Positions 1 through 6,272 of a stretch of 6,477 nucleotides of DNA are shown here, piece after piece. The stretch is taken from NCBI GenBank assembly GCA_903870185.1, contig CAIQCE010000203.1:1-6477 (forward strand), given 5' to 3'. Below the pieces are notes generated by a model. The model saw only the letters and a list, made by a program, of their open reading frames with translations, was not told the origin of the DNA and ran no database searches. The first letter of the stretch is position 1; each line of letters starts with the position of its first letter. Both the position numbers and the translations under genes were made by a program. Source of the DNA: an uncultured Gammaproteobacteria bacterium. Lineage in GTDB: Bacteria > Pseudomonadota > Gammaproteobacteria > Coxiellales > Coxiellaceae.

Positions 1-760
1 AAGCGATAATTCCACCTAAAAGACCATATATTAAGCCTCGATAAAGGAGTGGTCTTCTTATAAACGCGGCAGTAGCTCCAATTAATCTGAGCACTGCAAT
101 TTCTTGTTTGCTATTTTGTGTGGTGAGTCGAATGGTGTTACCGATGATTAAAATGACACCTAAACCTAACAAAGCTCCCAGCGCATAGCTGGCTCGTTCT
201 CCAACTTGAATTAAGTAATATAAACGCTCAATCCATTCCAAGTCTAATTGAGCAGAAGTAATAGATGAAATAGTTTTGAAATCATTTGCTATATTTTGGA
301 GGGAAGAGGGATCTTGATGGTTGTGGTTGGGTGTTAAAATCACGGCGGGTGGGAGAGGATTTTTTTTAAGTTTAGTGAGTATACCGCTAAGGCCAGTTGC
401 AGTTTCAAATTCATTAAGGCCTTGTTCAGGAGAAATATAAATAAGTTTTGATTGGCCTGATTTTTCTTTTATTTGGCTCAACGTTTCTTGAATTTCACTG
501 GGATTTAAATCTGACTTTAAATATAGGGTGATGTGAGGAGACCCGCCCCAAAATTGTCCGAGGCTTTGAAGATTTTTTAAAGATAAATAAAGCGTTAATG
601 GGAGTGCCATTGCAATTCCAATTACAATCAGTGTCATTATCGTTGCTATTGGAGTTCGAAACATATCTCCAATGGCAAATAAAAAAGCTCTTAAATGATT
701 AACGAAATTTAAATTAATAGGGTCATATTGAAGTTTATCGCCCACCTGAGTTTTGTTCAT
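1..760 (-). CDS. ftsX: Cell division permease FtsX, 3'-truncated by the window edge
   Basis: FtsX is the inner-membrane partner of the ATPase FtsE. In the divisome FtsEX drives conformational changes that activate periplasmic murein hydrolases (through EnvC in E. coli). From ATG 758-760 the frame stays open for 253 codons to the window edge. Visible parts are a short cytoplasmic N-terminus, a first membrane segment near residues 37-60 (IATIMTLIVIGIAMALPLTL), a periplasmic domain at about 61-188, a second membrane segment at about 191-213, the conserved motif EIAVLRLIGATAAFIRRP at 220-237, and the start of a third segment from about 238. The usual length is about 310-350 residues, so the last membrane segments are missing only because the window ends. 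The start lies 2 nt after the ftsE stop, with AGGCGGA inside the ftsE end as a plausible ribosome-binding site, so the genes are probably translationally coupled. Identification is firm from the motif and the position after ftsE. Confidence 0.95.
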   Translation of the reverse strand, partial: MNKTQVGDKLQYDPINLNFVNHLRAFLFAIGDMFRTPIATIMTLIVIGIAMALPLTLYLSLKNLQSLGQFWGGSPHITLYLKSDLNPSEIQETLSQIKEKSGQSKLIYISPEQGLNEFETATGLSGILTKLKKNPLPPAVILTPNHNHQDPSSLQNIANDFKTISSITSAQLDLEWIERLYYLIQVGERASYALGALLGLGVILIIGNTIRLTTQNSKQEIAVLRLIGATAAFIRRPLLYRGLIYGLLGGIIA

Positions 761-762
761 TT

Positions 763-1422
763 CTAATTTCCGCCTATCATTTGTCCATTTTTTAAAGTAA
801 GAATTCTATGATCCATTCGTGCGATCAGTGGAAGATCATGAGTAGCGACTAGTACGCTGACACCCACATCGTTGAATGCCTCAAATAATCGCATGATTTC
901 TTCTGCAAGATTAGGGTCCAAATTGCCTGTGGGCTCATCAGCCAATAATAATTTGGGTTTGGTGACCACTGCTCGAGCTATACCTACACGCTGTTGTTCA
1001 CCACTTGAAAGAGCCATGGGATAGCATTTTTCTTTTTTCAGAAGGCCAACTTTATCAAGAGCTGCATTAACTCTTCGTTTTATTTCTATCGGTTTGTAAC
1101 CTGCAATCACTAAAGGCAAGCTGACATTTTCAAATACTGTGCGATTACTTAGAAGCTGTGGGTTTTGAAAAATCATACCGATATGCCGTCGAAAATAAGG
1201 AATTTTTGATGAATTTAACCGGCTTATATCTTTACCTTCAAATAAAATTTGTCCGCGACTGATGCTTTCAATCATCATAATAAGTTTTAAAAGCGTTGTT
1301 TTTCCTGCACCCGAATGACCCGTCAGAAATGCCATTTCTCCATGAGCGAGGTGAAAGTTAAGATTTTTAAGGGCTTGATGTGTTCCTGTATATTCTTTAC
1401 AAACATTCGTGAATTTAATCAT
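763..1422 (-). CDS. ftsE: Cell division ATP-binding protein FtsE
   Basis: FtsE is the cytoplasmic ABC-type ATPase of the FtsEX complex at the division septum; its ATP cycle is relayed through FtsX to control peptidoglycan hydrolysis. The 219-residue protein is the normal family length. It shows Walker A GHSGAGKT (35-42), a Q-loop Gln at 86 (IFQNP), signature LSSGEQQR (138-145), Walker B LLLADEP with Glu163, the D-loop (GNLD, 166-169) and the switch His195 in ATHD. The fold and motifs also match LolD/MacB-type ATPases, but position between ftsY and ftsX settles the name. The signature has Ser at the first glycine of the usual LSGGE, a tolerated change in several ABC ATPases, so I expect an active enzyme. 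It starts 11 nt after the ftsY stop with only a weak ribosome-binding sequence (TTAGGGT), and ends 2 nt before ftsX, consistent with a single transcript. Confidence 0.97.
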   Translation of the reverse strand: MIKFTNVCKEYTGTHQALKNLNFHLAHGEMAFLTGHSGAGKTTLLKLIMMIESISRGQILFEGKDISRLNSSKIPYFRRHIGMIFQNPQLLSNRTVFENVSLPLVIAGYKPIEIKRRVNAALDKVGLLKKEKCYPMALSSGEQQRVGIARAVVTKPKLLLADEPTGNLDPNLAEEIMRLFEAFNDVGVSVLVATHDLPLIARMDHRILTLKNGQMIGGN

Positions 1423-1433
1423 ATTGAAATACC

Positions 1434-2417
1434 CTAAGATTTAAACAATGCTTCCACAAATTCATTCGCATCGAATGGCCTTAAATCATCTATCTTTTCA
1501 CCAATTCCTATGAAGCGAATGGGTAATTTAAGTTCGTTACAAATTGCGAGTACAATTCCACCTCTGGCGGTGCCGTCTAGCTTAGTTAAGCTAATGGAAC
1601 TAAGGCCAATCGATTGGTGAAATAACTTAGCTTGATTTAAGGCATTTTGTCCCATACTCGTATCAATAATGAGCATGGTTTCATGAGGTGCTTCAGGATC
1701 GATTTTAGAAAGCACACGTTTGATTTTTTGTAGCTCCATCATTAAATGATCTTGGGTATGAAGCCGTCCGGCAGTATCTGCTAGTAACAAATTATAATTT
1801 CGAGAAGTGGCTGCTTGCATAGCATCAAAAATGACGGAAGCACTGTCCGCCCCTGTGTGCTGGGCAATTACAGGAATCTCATTTTTTTCTCCCCAATGTT
1901 TTAATTGTTCAACTGCAGCTGCTCTAAATGTGTCGCCTGCAGCTAGCAAAACTTTTTGATCTTTTTCTTGGTAATAATGAGCGATTTTTGCAATGCTGGT
2001 GGTTTTTCCTGCTCCATTGACTCCAACGACTAATACTACCGTTGGTTTTTGATTCAGTTCCAATGCTTCTGCATAAGGAGATAAAATTTCTGACATTAAA
2101 GTTTTTAATACATTGAATAATCGCTCGGTATTATCTAATTCGTCTCTAGCGACCCGAGCCTGAAGTTCTTCTAACAAGAATTGTGTCGTTTTAACACCAA
2201 CATCAGCAATGAGTAAGTGGTTTTCTAGTTCTTCCCATAGAGCGGCATCGATGACTTTTTTACCTAAAAATAGATTGCTCAGGCCTTCGCCTAGCTGCAG
2301 GCGAGTGCGTGAAAGCCCTGATTTTAGTCTTTGTTTCCAATTGAGTTCAGCGCTGGAATCAGAAGTTGATTCCGAAGGAGCCGAGTTTTTTTTGAATGAT
2401 TTTAAAATATTAAACAT
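1434..2417 (-). CDS. ftsY: Signal recognition particle receptor FtsY
   Basis: FtsY is the membrane-associated GTPase that receives SRP (Ffh plus 4.5S RNA) carrying nascent membrane proteins and passes the ribosome to SecYEG. The NG domain is complete. The N-domain helices start around residue 27 (WKQRLKSGLSRTR). The GTPase has G1 GVNGAGKT (132-139), G2 DTFRAAA (162-168), G3 DTAGR (214-218), the motif DTSMGQN (252-258), G4 TKLDG (278-282) followed by TARGG, and the closing motif GIGEKIDDLRPF (304-315). At 327 residues it is much shorter than E. coli FtsY (497) because the acidic A domain is reduced to about 25 Ser/Glu-rich residues. The basic amphipathic stretch MFNILKSFKK at the N-terminus and the A/N junction could supply membrane contact. 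It is first in the ftsY-ftsE-ftsX operon and divergent from rsmD. No strong Shine-Dalgarno sequence precedes ATG 2415-2417, and I found no convincing promoter. Confidence 0.97.
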   Translation of the reverse strand: MFNILKSFKKNSAPSESTSDSSAELNWKQRLKSGLSRTRLQLGEGLSNLFLGKKVIDAALWEELENHLLIADVGVKTTQFLLEELQARVARDELDNTERLFNVLKTLMSEILSPYAEALELNQKPTVVLVVGVNGAGKTTSIAKIAHYYQEKDQKVLLAAGDTFRAAAVEQLKHWGEKNEIPVIAQHTGADSASVIFDAMQAATSRNYNLLLADTAGRLHTQDHLMMELQKIKRVLSKIDPEAPHETMLIIDTSMGQNALNQAKLFHQSIGLSSISLTKLDGTARGGIVLAICNELKLPIRFIGIGEKIDDLRPFDANEFVEALFKS

Positions 2418-2483
2418 AGTGGGGCAAATCGTAGCATTGAATAATCATTAGTAATACACTTCTTCTGATTATTTTTAGGGTGC

Positions 2484-2522
2484 TTTTCGAAAACTCTCAG
2501 AGTTTGGTATCTGGTACCAAAC
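2484..2522. repeat. Overlapping palindromes upstream of ftsY
   Basis: Three palindromes overlap in 39 bases of the ftsY-rsmD divergent intergenic region. TTTTCGAAAA (2484-2493) is perfect. AAACTCTCAGAGTTT (2491-2505) has 7-bp arms around one base. GTTTGGTA (2502-2509) pairs perfectly with TACCAAAC (2515-2522) around the 5-nt loop TCTGG. Because neighbouring arms share bases (2491-2493 and 2502-2505), the structures are mutually exclusive at their edges. There is no T-tract in either direction typical of a rho-independent terminator. The block could be a protein-binding site for divergent control or a decayed repeat element. The palindromes are directly visible; the function is unknown. Confidence 0.6.
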
Positions 2523-2580
2523 CGTCGTCCCGCTAATGCTGTTTTCCCGCGACTTGTTCGCGGGATTGCCCGCTGGATCT
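2523..2580. repeat. Degenerate REP-like GC-rich palindrome
   Basis: This GC-rich patch in an AT-rich intergenic region contains a hairpin with arms TCCCGCG (2545-2551) and CGCGGGA (2559-2565) around a 7-nt loop. It is flanked by CGTCGTCCCGC (2523-2533) and CCCGCTGGATC (2569-2579). That wording resembles the widespread bacterial palindromic repeats of the form CGTC-TCCCGCG...CGCGGGA-TCCAG, here interrupted by extra CCCGC-containing segments. Three CCCGC blocks can compete for the single GCGGGA arm. The rest of the intergenic region (2581-2648) holds only an 8-bp inverted repeat, TCTAGAAA at 2578-2585 with TTTCTAGA at 2619-2626, and the rsmD ribosome-binding site. Confidence 0.5.
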
Positions 2581-2636
2581 AGAAAAGCCCACGCCGTGTC
2601 TTAAGGCAAAATATCTAATTTCTAGAAGTGCTCTTC

Positions 2637-2641
2637 AGGAG
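2637..2641 (+). promoter_or_regulatory. Ribosome-binding site fixing the rsmD start
   Basis: AGGAG at 2637-2641 lies 7 nt before GTG 2649-2651, ideal spacing. An in-frame GTG at 2628 would add seven residues but has no such site in front of it, and the Shine-Dalgarno sequence would then sit inside the gene. GTG 2649 is therefore the preferred start. Confidence 0.8.
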
Positions 2642-2648
2642 TGAATTT

Positions 2649-3218
2649 GTGTCAAAAATAGAATATGGCACCCTCAGGATTATAGCAGGACAATGGAGGG
2701 GGAGAAAAATCCAATTTCCTGCCTTGCCTGGATTAAGGCCTTCTCCAGATCGTTTGCGTGAAACCTTATTTAATTGGTTAATGCCCTATATTCAAGGGCT
2801 AGTATGCCTAGATTTATTCGCTGGAAGTGGAATTTTAAGCTTTGAGGCTTTATCACGAGGGGCTGCAGGGGTTGTAGCAATCGATCAATCACCCATCGTG
2901 ATCGCAAAATTAAAAGAAACTGCAAAAATATTAAATGCTAATCAACTGGAAAGTATCTGCGCAACTTGGCCAAAGCTGCCCGCATTTAACAACCTTTTTG
3001 ATTTGGTTTTTTTGGATCCTCCTTTTAATCTGGGGTTAGTAGAACCTTGTTGTGATTGGCTAGAAAAAAATAATTTACTAAAACCTTCAGCATGGATTTA
3101 TATCGAATGCGAACGTGGAGGTGCTTTACCAAAAGTTCCTGATAATTGGGTTTTGTTTAGAGAAATGCAAACGCAGCAGGTCAGAGCGATGCTTTACTCT
3201 CGAGTGAGTATAAAATGA
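2649..3218 (+). CDS. rsmD: 16S rRNA (guanine(966)-N2)-methyltransferase RsmD
   Basis: RsmD transfers a methyl group from S-adenosylmethionine to N2 of G966 in 16S rRNA during 30S assembly, in the cytoplasm. The 189-residue product is close to the usual length (198 in E. coli). It begins with the family N-terminal motif RIIAGQWRGRK (10-20), then GLRPSPDRLRETLFNWL (28-44), SAM-binding motif I LDLFAGSG (54-61), the acidic end of strand 2 near Asp79, and the catalytic DPPF (123-126), the signature of amino-group methyltransferases acting on guanine N2. I chose GTG 2649 over the in-frame GTG 2628 because of the well-spaced AGGAG. It is transcribed away from ftsY, a conserved neighbourhood, and converges on gyrB. 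The stop codon is followed immediately by a repeat motif (TGTAGGTTGGGCT), so the 3' untranslated region starts with repeat sequence. Confidence 0.95.
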   Translation: MSKIEYGTLRIIAGQWRGRKIQFPALPGLRPSPDRLRETLFNWLMPYIQGLVCLDLFAGSGILSFEALSRGAAGVVAIDQSPIVIAKLKETAKILNANQLESICATWPKLPAFNNLFDLVFLDPPFNLGLVEPCCDWLEKNNLLKPSAWIYIECERGGALPKVPDNWVLFREMQTQQVRAMLYSRVSIK

Positions 3219-3295
3219 TGTAGGTTGGGCTAAGTCCTGTAATAGCACTGAGCTTAAATTCTTGATGAACCTCATGTAGGGCGAGCCCAACAAAC
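3219..3295. repeat. Split or decayed copy of the GTAGGTTGG hairpin repeat after rsmD
   Basis: Directly after the rsmD stop, TGTAGGTTGGGCTAAG starts the same repeat that is found downstream of gyrB and recF, read in the same orientation relative to its gene. A matching end, GCGAGCCCAACAA, occurs at 3281-3293. GTTGGGCT (3224-3231) and AGCCCAAC (3284-3291) form a perfect 8-bp inverted pair, but 52 nt separate them. The simplest reading is a copy interrupted by unrelated sequence, or two partial copies. No coding potential is apparent. Confidence 0.55.
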
Positions 3296-3323
3296 TTGTT
3301 CTTTTAATGCTGAGTGAAATACG

Positions 3324-3509
3324 TTGATTAGTTGGGCCGCGTTACACTTGGCACCAACCTACAGAGGCTCTATTGATTAGTTGGGCCGCGTTACACTTGG
3401 CACCAACCTACAGAGGCTCTATTGATTAGTTGGGTCGCGTTACACTTGGCACCAACCTACAGAGGCTCTATTGATTTGTTGGCCCGCTTTACTCTTGGGA
3501 CCAACCTAC
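3324..3509. repeat. Tandem array of a 49-bp hairpin-forming repeat
   Basis: Three full 49-bp units lie at 3324-3372, 3373-3421 and 3422-3470, followed by a diverged partial unit at 3471-3509. Units 1 and 2 are identical, and unit 3 differs at one base (C to T). The fourth differs at five of its 39 bases. Each unit contains a 28-nt hairpin (3331-3358, 3380-3407, 3429-3456, 3478-3505). It has a GTTGG-GCC arm, an 11-nt loop, and a GGC-A-CCAAC arm with one unpaired A. The array fills the gap between the convergent rsmD and gyrB genes and ends 3 nt before the gyrB stop codon. No T-tract follows the hairpins. They may protect 3' ends or halt RNA polymerase arriving from both sides; this is inference. 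Confidence 0.9.
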
Positions 3510-3512
3510 GTT

Positions 3513-5948
3513 CTAAATATCAATATTCATAGCTGCTAATGCATTTTCCTCAATAAAGAGTCGGCGAGGTTCAACCTCATCACCCATCAAGGTGGTGAAA
3601 ATTTCATCAGCCAATACCATATCTTCAATTCTGACTCTTAAGAGTCTCCTTGTCTCAGGATTCATCGTGGTTTCCCAGAGCTGCTCAGGATTCATCTCTC
3701 CAAGACCCTTATATCTTTGAATATGAAGGCCTTTTTTTGCTTCCTGGGTAAGCCATTGCAAGGATTCTGCTAAGGTTTCAACTTCTATTTTCTTCTCACC
3801 TTTAAAGAGATAGGCTCCTTTTTCAATTAAGCCATGCGAATGTCGGCTCAGTTGTGCCATATGTCCATAATCCAGACTGCTGAAGAAGGGAATGTTAAAT
3901 TCATGTTCTTGAGAAATCCCATGGCTGATAATTTTGGCTCGAGGAATGTGCAACATTTGTACAGGATCGGTGAAAATTTCAATTTGATAGCTAAGACTGT
4001 GATTTTTATTGCTCGTATTTAGACGAGATTCTAAGTCTTTTGCCCAGGACTCCATCACTGCTAAGTCTTTTAATGAGTCTTTATCCAGGGCAGGAGAGTC
4101 CAGCATTTTTTCCAGTATTGATCTAGGATAGCGTCTTGCTAAACGAATGAGGCCGCGCATAGCTTGATAATACAGATTCGCCAATTCTTCTAATGCAACT
4201 CCTCGAATAGCAGGTGCCGCTGGATTGGGAAATAATTGCACTTCTTCTAGGGCTAATTGCAATAAATATGCTTCTAAGGCTTCATCATCTTTAATGTATT
4301 GTTCTTGCTTAGCTTTTTTCACTTTGTATAGAGGTGGTTGGGCGATGTAGATATGTCCTCTTTGGATCAACTCCGGCATTTGTCGATAGAAAAAAGTTAA
4401 TAGTAATGTTCGAATATGGGATCCATCCACGTCGGCATCCGTCATGATAACGATTCGATGATAGCGTAGTTTATCAGGATTATAGTCATCTCGACCGATA
4501 CCACAGCCGATAGCAGTGATTAGTGTTCCGACTTCTGCTGATTGTAACATCTTGTCAAATCTAGCTTTTTCCACATTTAAGATCTTTCCTTTAAGTGGCA
4601 GAATGGCTTGGTTTTTTCGATCCCGAGCTTGCTTGGCAGAACCACCAGCAGAATCTCCTTCCACTAAAAATATTTCAGAGTGAGCGGGGTCTTTTTCTTG
4701 GCAATCGGCTAGTTTTCCAGGTAATCCTGCAATATCCAGTACATTTTTACGGCGGGTTAGATCTCGAGCTTTACGTGCAGCTTCTCTAGCACGGGCCGCA
4801 TCGATGATTTTCATTGCAATGGAACGAGCCTGCTTTGGATTTTCTAATAAGTATTCTTGTAATGCCCCTGCCATGGCACTCTCTACGACAGGCTTTACTT
4901 CAGATGAAACTAATTTATCTTTAGTTTGCGAAGAAAATTTAGGATCTGGAACTTTAACGGATAAAACAGCTGTAAGACCTTCTCGAGCATCATCTCCCGT
5001 GGTATCAATTTTGGCTTTTTTAGCCAATCCCTCGGTTTCGATATAATTATTCAAAGTTCGAGTTAAGCCTGCACGAAGTCCAGCTAAGTGGGTACCCCCA
5101 TCTCTTTGAGGGATATTATTGGTAAAGCAAAAAATGCTCTCTTGGAAGCCGTCGTTCCACTGTAGAGCAGCTTCGACGACAATATCATTTTTCTCTACGC
5201 TGAAATAAAACACCTGATCATTAATGGGGTTTTTATTGCGACTGAGATGTTCAACGAAGGCTCTAATGCCGCCTTCGTATTGGAAAACCTCTTGTTTACC
5301 ACTGCTTTCATCTGTCAATGTTATGCAAATGCCTGAATTTAAAAAAGAAAGTTCTCTCAGGCGCTTAGCTAAGATTTCATAGTGAAATTGAATATCTTTG
5401 AAAATAACAGGGCTAGGTTTAAATCGTACTGCGGTTCCGCTGTCTGTCGCAGTCCCCACTTCAGCTAGAGGAGCGCATGGATCTCCCATTTGATATTTTT
5501 GACTGTATAACTTTCCATTTTGTCGAATAGTGAGAAAAAGCTCTTCAGACAATGCATTTACTACAGAAACCCCCACACCGTGTAAGCCACCGGAGACTTT
5601 ATAAGAGTTTTTATCGAATTTTCCGCCTGCATGGAGCACTGTCATGATGACTTCAGCGGCTGATCTACCCTCTTCTTCATGGATATCGACAGGAATACCC
5701 CGGCCATCATCTGTGACGCTTACAGAGCCATCAGTATGTATGATTACTTCTACATGGGTACAATAACCCGCTAACGCTTCATCGACCGCATTATCGACGA
5801 CTTCAAACACCATTTGATGTAAGCCTGATCCGTCATCAGTATCCCCAATATACATCCCGGGGCGCTTTCGGACTGCATCTAGCCCCTTTAAAACCTGGAT
5901 CGAAGTTGAGTCATAGGTGGATGTTTGGGGGGTTGTGGTATCAGTCAT
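3513..5948 (-). CDS. gyrB: DNA gyrase subunit B
   Basis: GyrB is the ATPase subunit of gyrase (A2B2), which introduces negative supercoils and relaxes positive ones ahead of replication forks. From ATG 5948 the protein has 811 residues (804 in E. coli). Motifs in this numbering: the GHKL ATPase with Glu49 and Asn53 in FEVVDNAVDE, Asp80 in DDGRGIP and the lid VSGGLHGVGVSVVNAL; the transducer with the conserved QTKDKL; and the TOPRIM metal-binding residues Glu430 (EGDSAGG), Asp504 and Asp506 (TDADVDGSH). The long gammaproteobacterial insertion follows, then QRYKGLGEMNPEQLWETTM and the C-terminal ending AAMNIDI. An ATG 12 nt upstream (5960) is in frame, but GGAG at 5955-5958 lies 6 nt before ATG 5948, so the inner start is preferred. 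At the position of E. coli Arg136, which contacts coumarin drugs, I read Gln143 (context TIRQNGK). The gene looks intact and follows recF, as is usual near the origin. Confidence 0.98.
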   Translation of the reverse strand: MTDTTTPQTSTYDSTSIQVLKGLDAVRKRPGMYIGDTDDGSGLHQMVFEVVDNAVDEALAGYCTHVEVIIHTDGSVSVTDDGRGIPVDIHEEEGRSAAEVIMTVLHAGGKFDKNSYKVSGGLHGVGVSVVNALSEELFLTIRQNGKLYSQKYQMGDPCAPLAEVGTATDSGTAVRFKPSPVIFKDIQFHYEILAKRLRELSFLNSGICITLTDESSGKQEVFQYEGGIRAFVEHLSRNKNPINDQVFYFSVEKNDIVVEAALQWNDGFQESIFCFTNNIPQRDGGTHLAGLRAGLTRTLNNYIETEGLAKKAKIDTTGDDAREGLTAVLSVKVPDPKFSSQTKDKLVSSEVKPVVESAMAGALQEYLLENPKQARSIAMKIIDAARAREAARKARDLTRRKNVLDIAGLPGKLADCQEKDPAHSEIFLVEGDSAGGSAKQARDRKNQAILPLKGKILNVEKARFDKMLQSAEVGTLITAIGCGIGRDDYNPDKLRYHRIVIMTDADVDGSHIRTLLLTFFYRQMPELIQRGHIYIAQPPLYKVKKAKQEQYIKDDEALEAYLLQLALEEVQLFPNPAAPAIRGVALEELANLYYQAMRGLIRLARRYPRSILEKMLDSPALDKDSLKDLAVMESWAKDLESRLNTSNKNHSLSYQIEIFTDPVQMLHIPRAKIISHGISQEHEFNIPFFSSLDYGHMAQLSRHSHGLIEKGAYLFKGEKKIEVETLAESLQWLTQEAKKGLHIQRYKGLGEMNPEQLWETTMNPETRRLLRVRIEDMVLADEIFTTLMGDEVEPRRLFIEENALAAMNIDI

Positions 5949-5954
5949 TTGGGT

Positions 5955-5958
5955 CTCC
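5955..5958 (-). promoter_or_regulatory. Ribosome-binding site deciding the gyrB start
   Basis: On the minus strand GGAG is followed by the 6-nt spacer ACCCAA and ATG 5946-5948. The alternative ATG at 5958-5960 overlaps this site and is preceded only by CCTGAGA, a poor match. The inner ATG gives a GyrB beginning MTDTTTPQ. Confidence 0.7.
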
Positions 5959-5982
5959 ATTCTCAGGTCTTACTGGGTCGAT

Positions 5983-5991
5983 AGTATATCA
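5983..5991 (-). promoter_or_regulatory. Candidate extended -10 promoter for gyrB
   Basis: Read on the minus strand, TGATATACT is an extended -10 element (TG, one base, TATACT; one mismatch to TATAAT). It would start transcription near 5976, giving a leader of roughly 28 nt before ATG 5948. No good -35 hexamer is present at 16-18 nt spacing, which is compatible with an extended -10 promoter. It lies between the MITE-like insertion and gyrB, so gyrB would keep its own promoter despite the enlarged gap from recF. This is a motif match only. Confidence 0.45.
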
Positions 5992-6034
5992 TAACGTGTT
6001 GCTATTATTGCTAATTTTCTTTGATTTTCTTAAG

Positions 6035-6236
6035 TGCTCACTTGCCTAGTATCGTCTCATTATTTTTCGGTATGGTGGCTCGACATCCTGTCACGACAAT
6101 CGTTTTCTTGGAGACCCCTGTCTGGTCATCCCTGACCAGCCGTTCCGCTTGCTTCGCAAGCTGCACCCTCAGCGCTCCTTAAGGTCCCTGTCCGCGATGC
6201 CCCATAAAATAATGAAACGACCCTCTCAAGTGAGCA
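6035..6236. mobile_element. MITE-like element with terminal inverted repeats, recF-gyrB gap
   Basis: The ends TGCTCACTTG (6035-6044) and CAAGTGAGCA (6227-6236) are perfect 10-bp inverted repeats. The similarity continues inward over about 32 nt: after a poorly matched middle, TCGTCTCATTATTTT (6052-6066) faces AAAATAATGAAACGA (6206-6220) with one mismatch. Between the arms are two further hairpins: CTGGTCA-TCCC-TGACCAG (6122-6139) and GCTTGC-TTC-GCAAGC (6147-6161). The centre is richer in GC than the flanks. No open reading frame of useful length lies inside, so the element would be non-autonomous and move with a transposase supplied elsewhere. I cannot define a target-site duplication with confidence. 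The alternative is a structured intergenic RNA or repeat not derived from a transposon. Confidence 0.65.
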
Positions 6237-6272
6237 TTATGTAGATATTGCCAGGCATCTTAAAAGGACGGG

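Noticed and set aside
991..1011. Defective FtsE because of Ser in the LSGGE signature
   Set aside because: The change is tolerated in other ABC ATPases, and all other catalytic motifs are intact.
2209..2451. Plus-strand open frame of 80 codons antisense to the ftsY start
   Set aside because: It overlaps firmly identified ftsY codons, resembles no protein family and has no convincing ribosome-binding site.
2628..2648. Upstream GTG start for rsmD, adding seven residues
   Set aside because: The well-spaced AGGAG at 2637-2641 belongs to GTG 2649, and the added residues do not match the family N-terminus.
3284..3307. Rho-independent terminator between rsmD and gyrB
   Set aside because: The AACAA/TTGTT pairing before CTTTT is short, with no GC pairs at its top, and the repeat hairpins have no T-tract.
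3324..3509. CRISPR array
   Set aside because: The units abut directly with no unique spacers between repeats, and no cas genes are present.
3834..5046. Three plus-strand open frames (3834-4022, 4595-4789, 4804-5046) inside gyrB
   Set aside because: All lie antisense to conserved gyrB sequence and have no recognisable domains.
5949..5960. Upstream ATG start for gyrB, adding METQ
   Set aside because: Its ribosome-binding sequence is poor, while GGAG at 5955-5958 is well placed for ATG 5948.
6031..6240. Target-site duplication (TTA or TA) flanking the MITE-like element
   Set aside because: The left flank CTTAAG and right flank TTATG share only TTA with uncertain element boundaries, too short to assert without an empty-site comparison.
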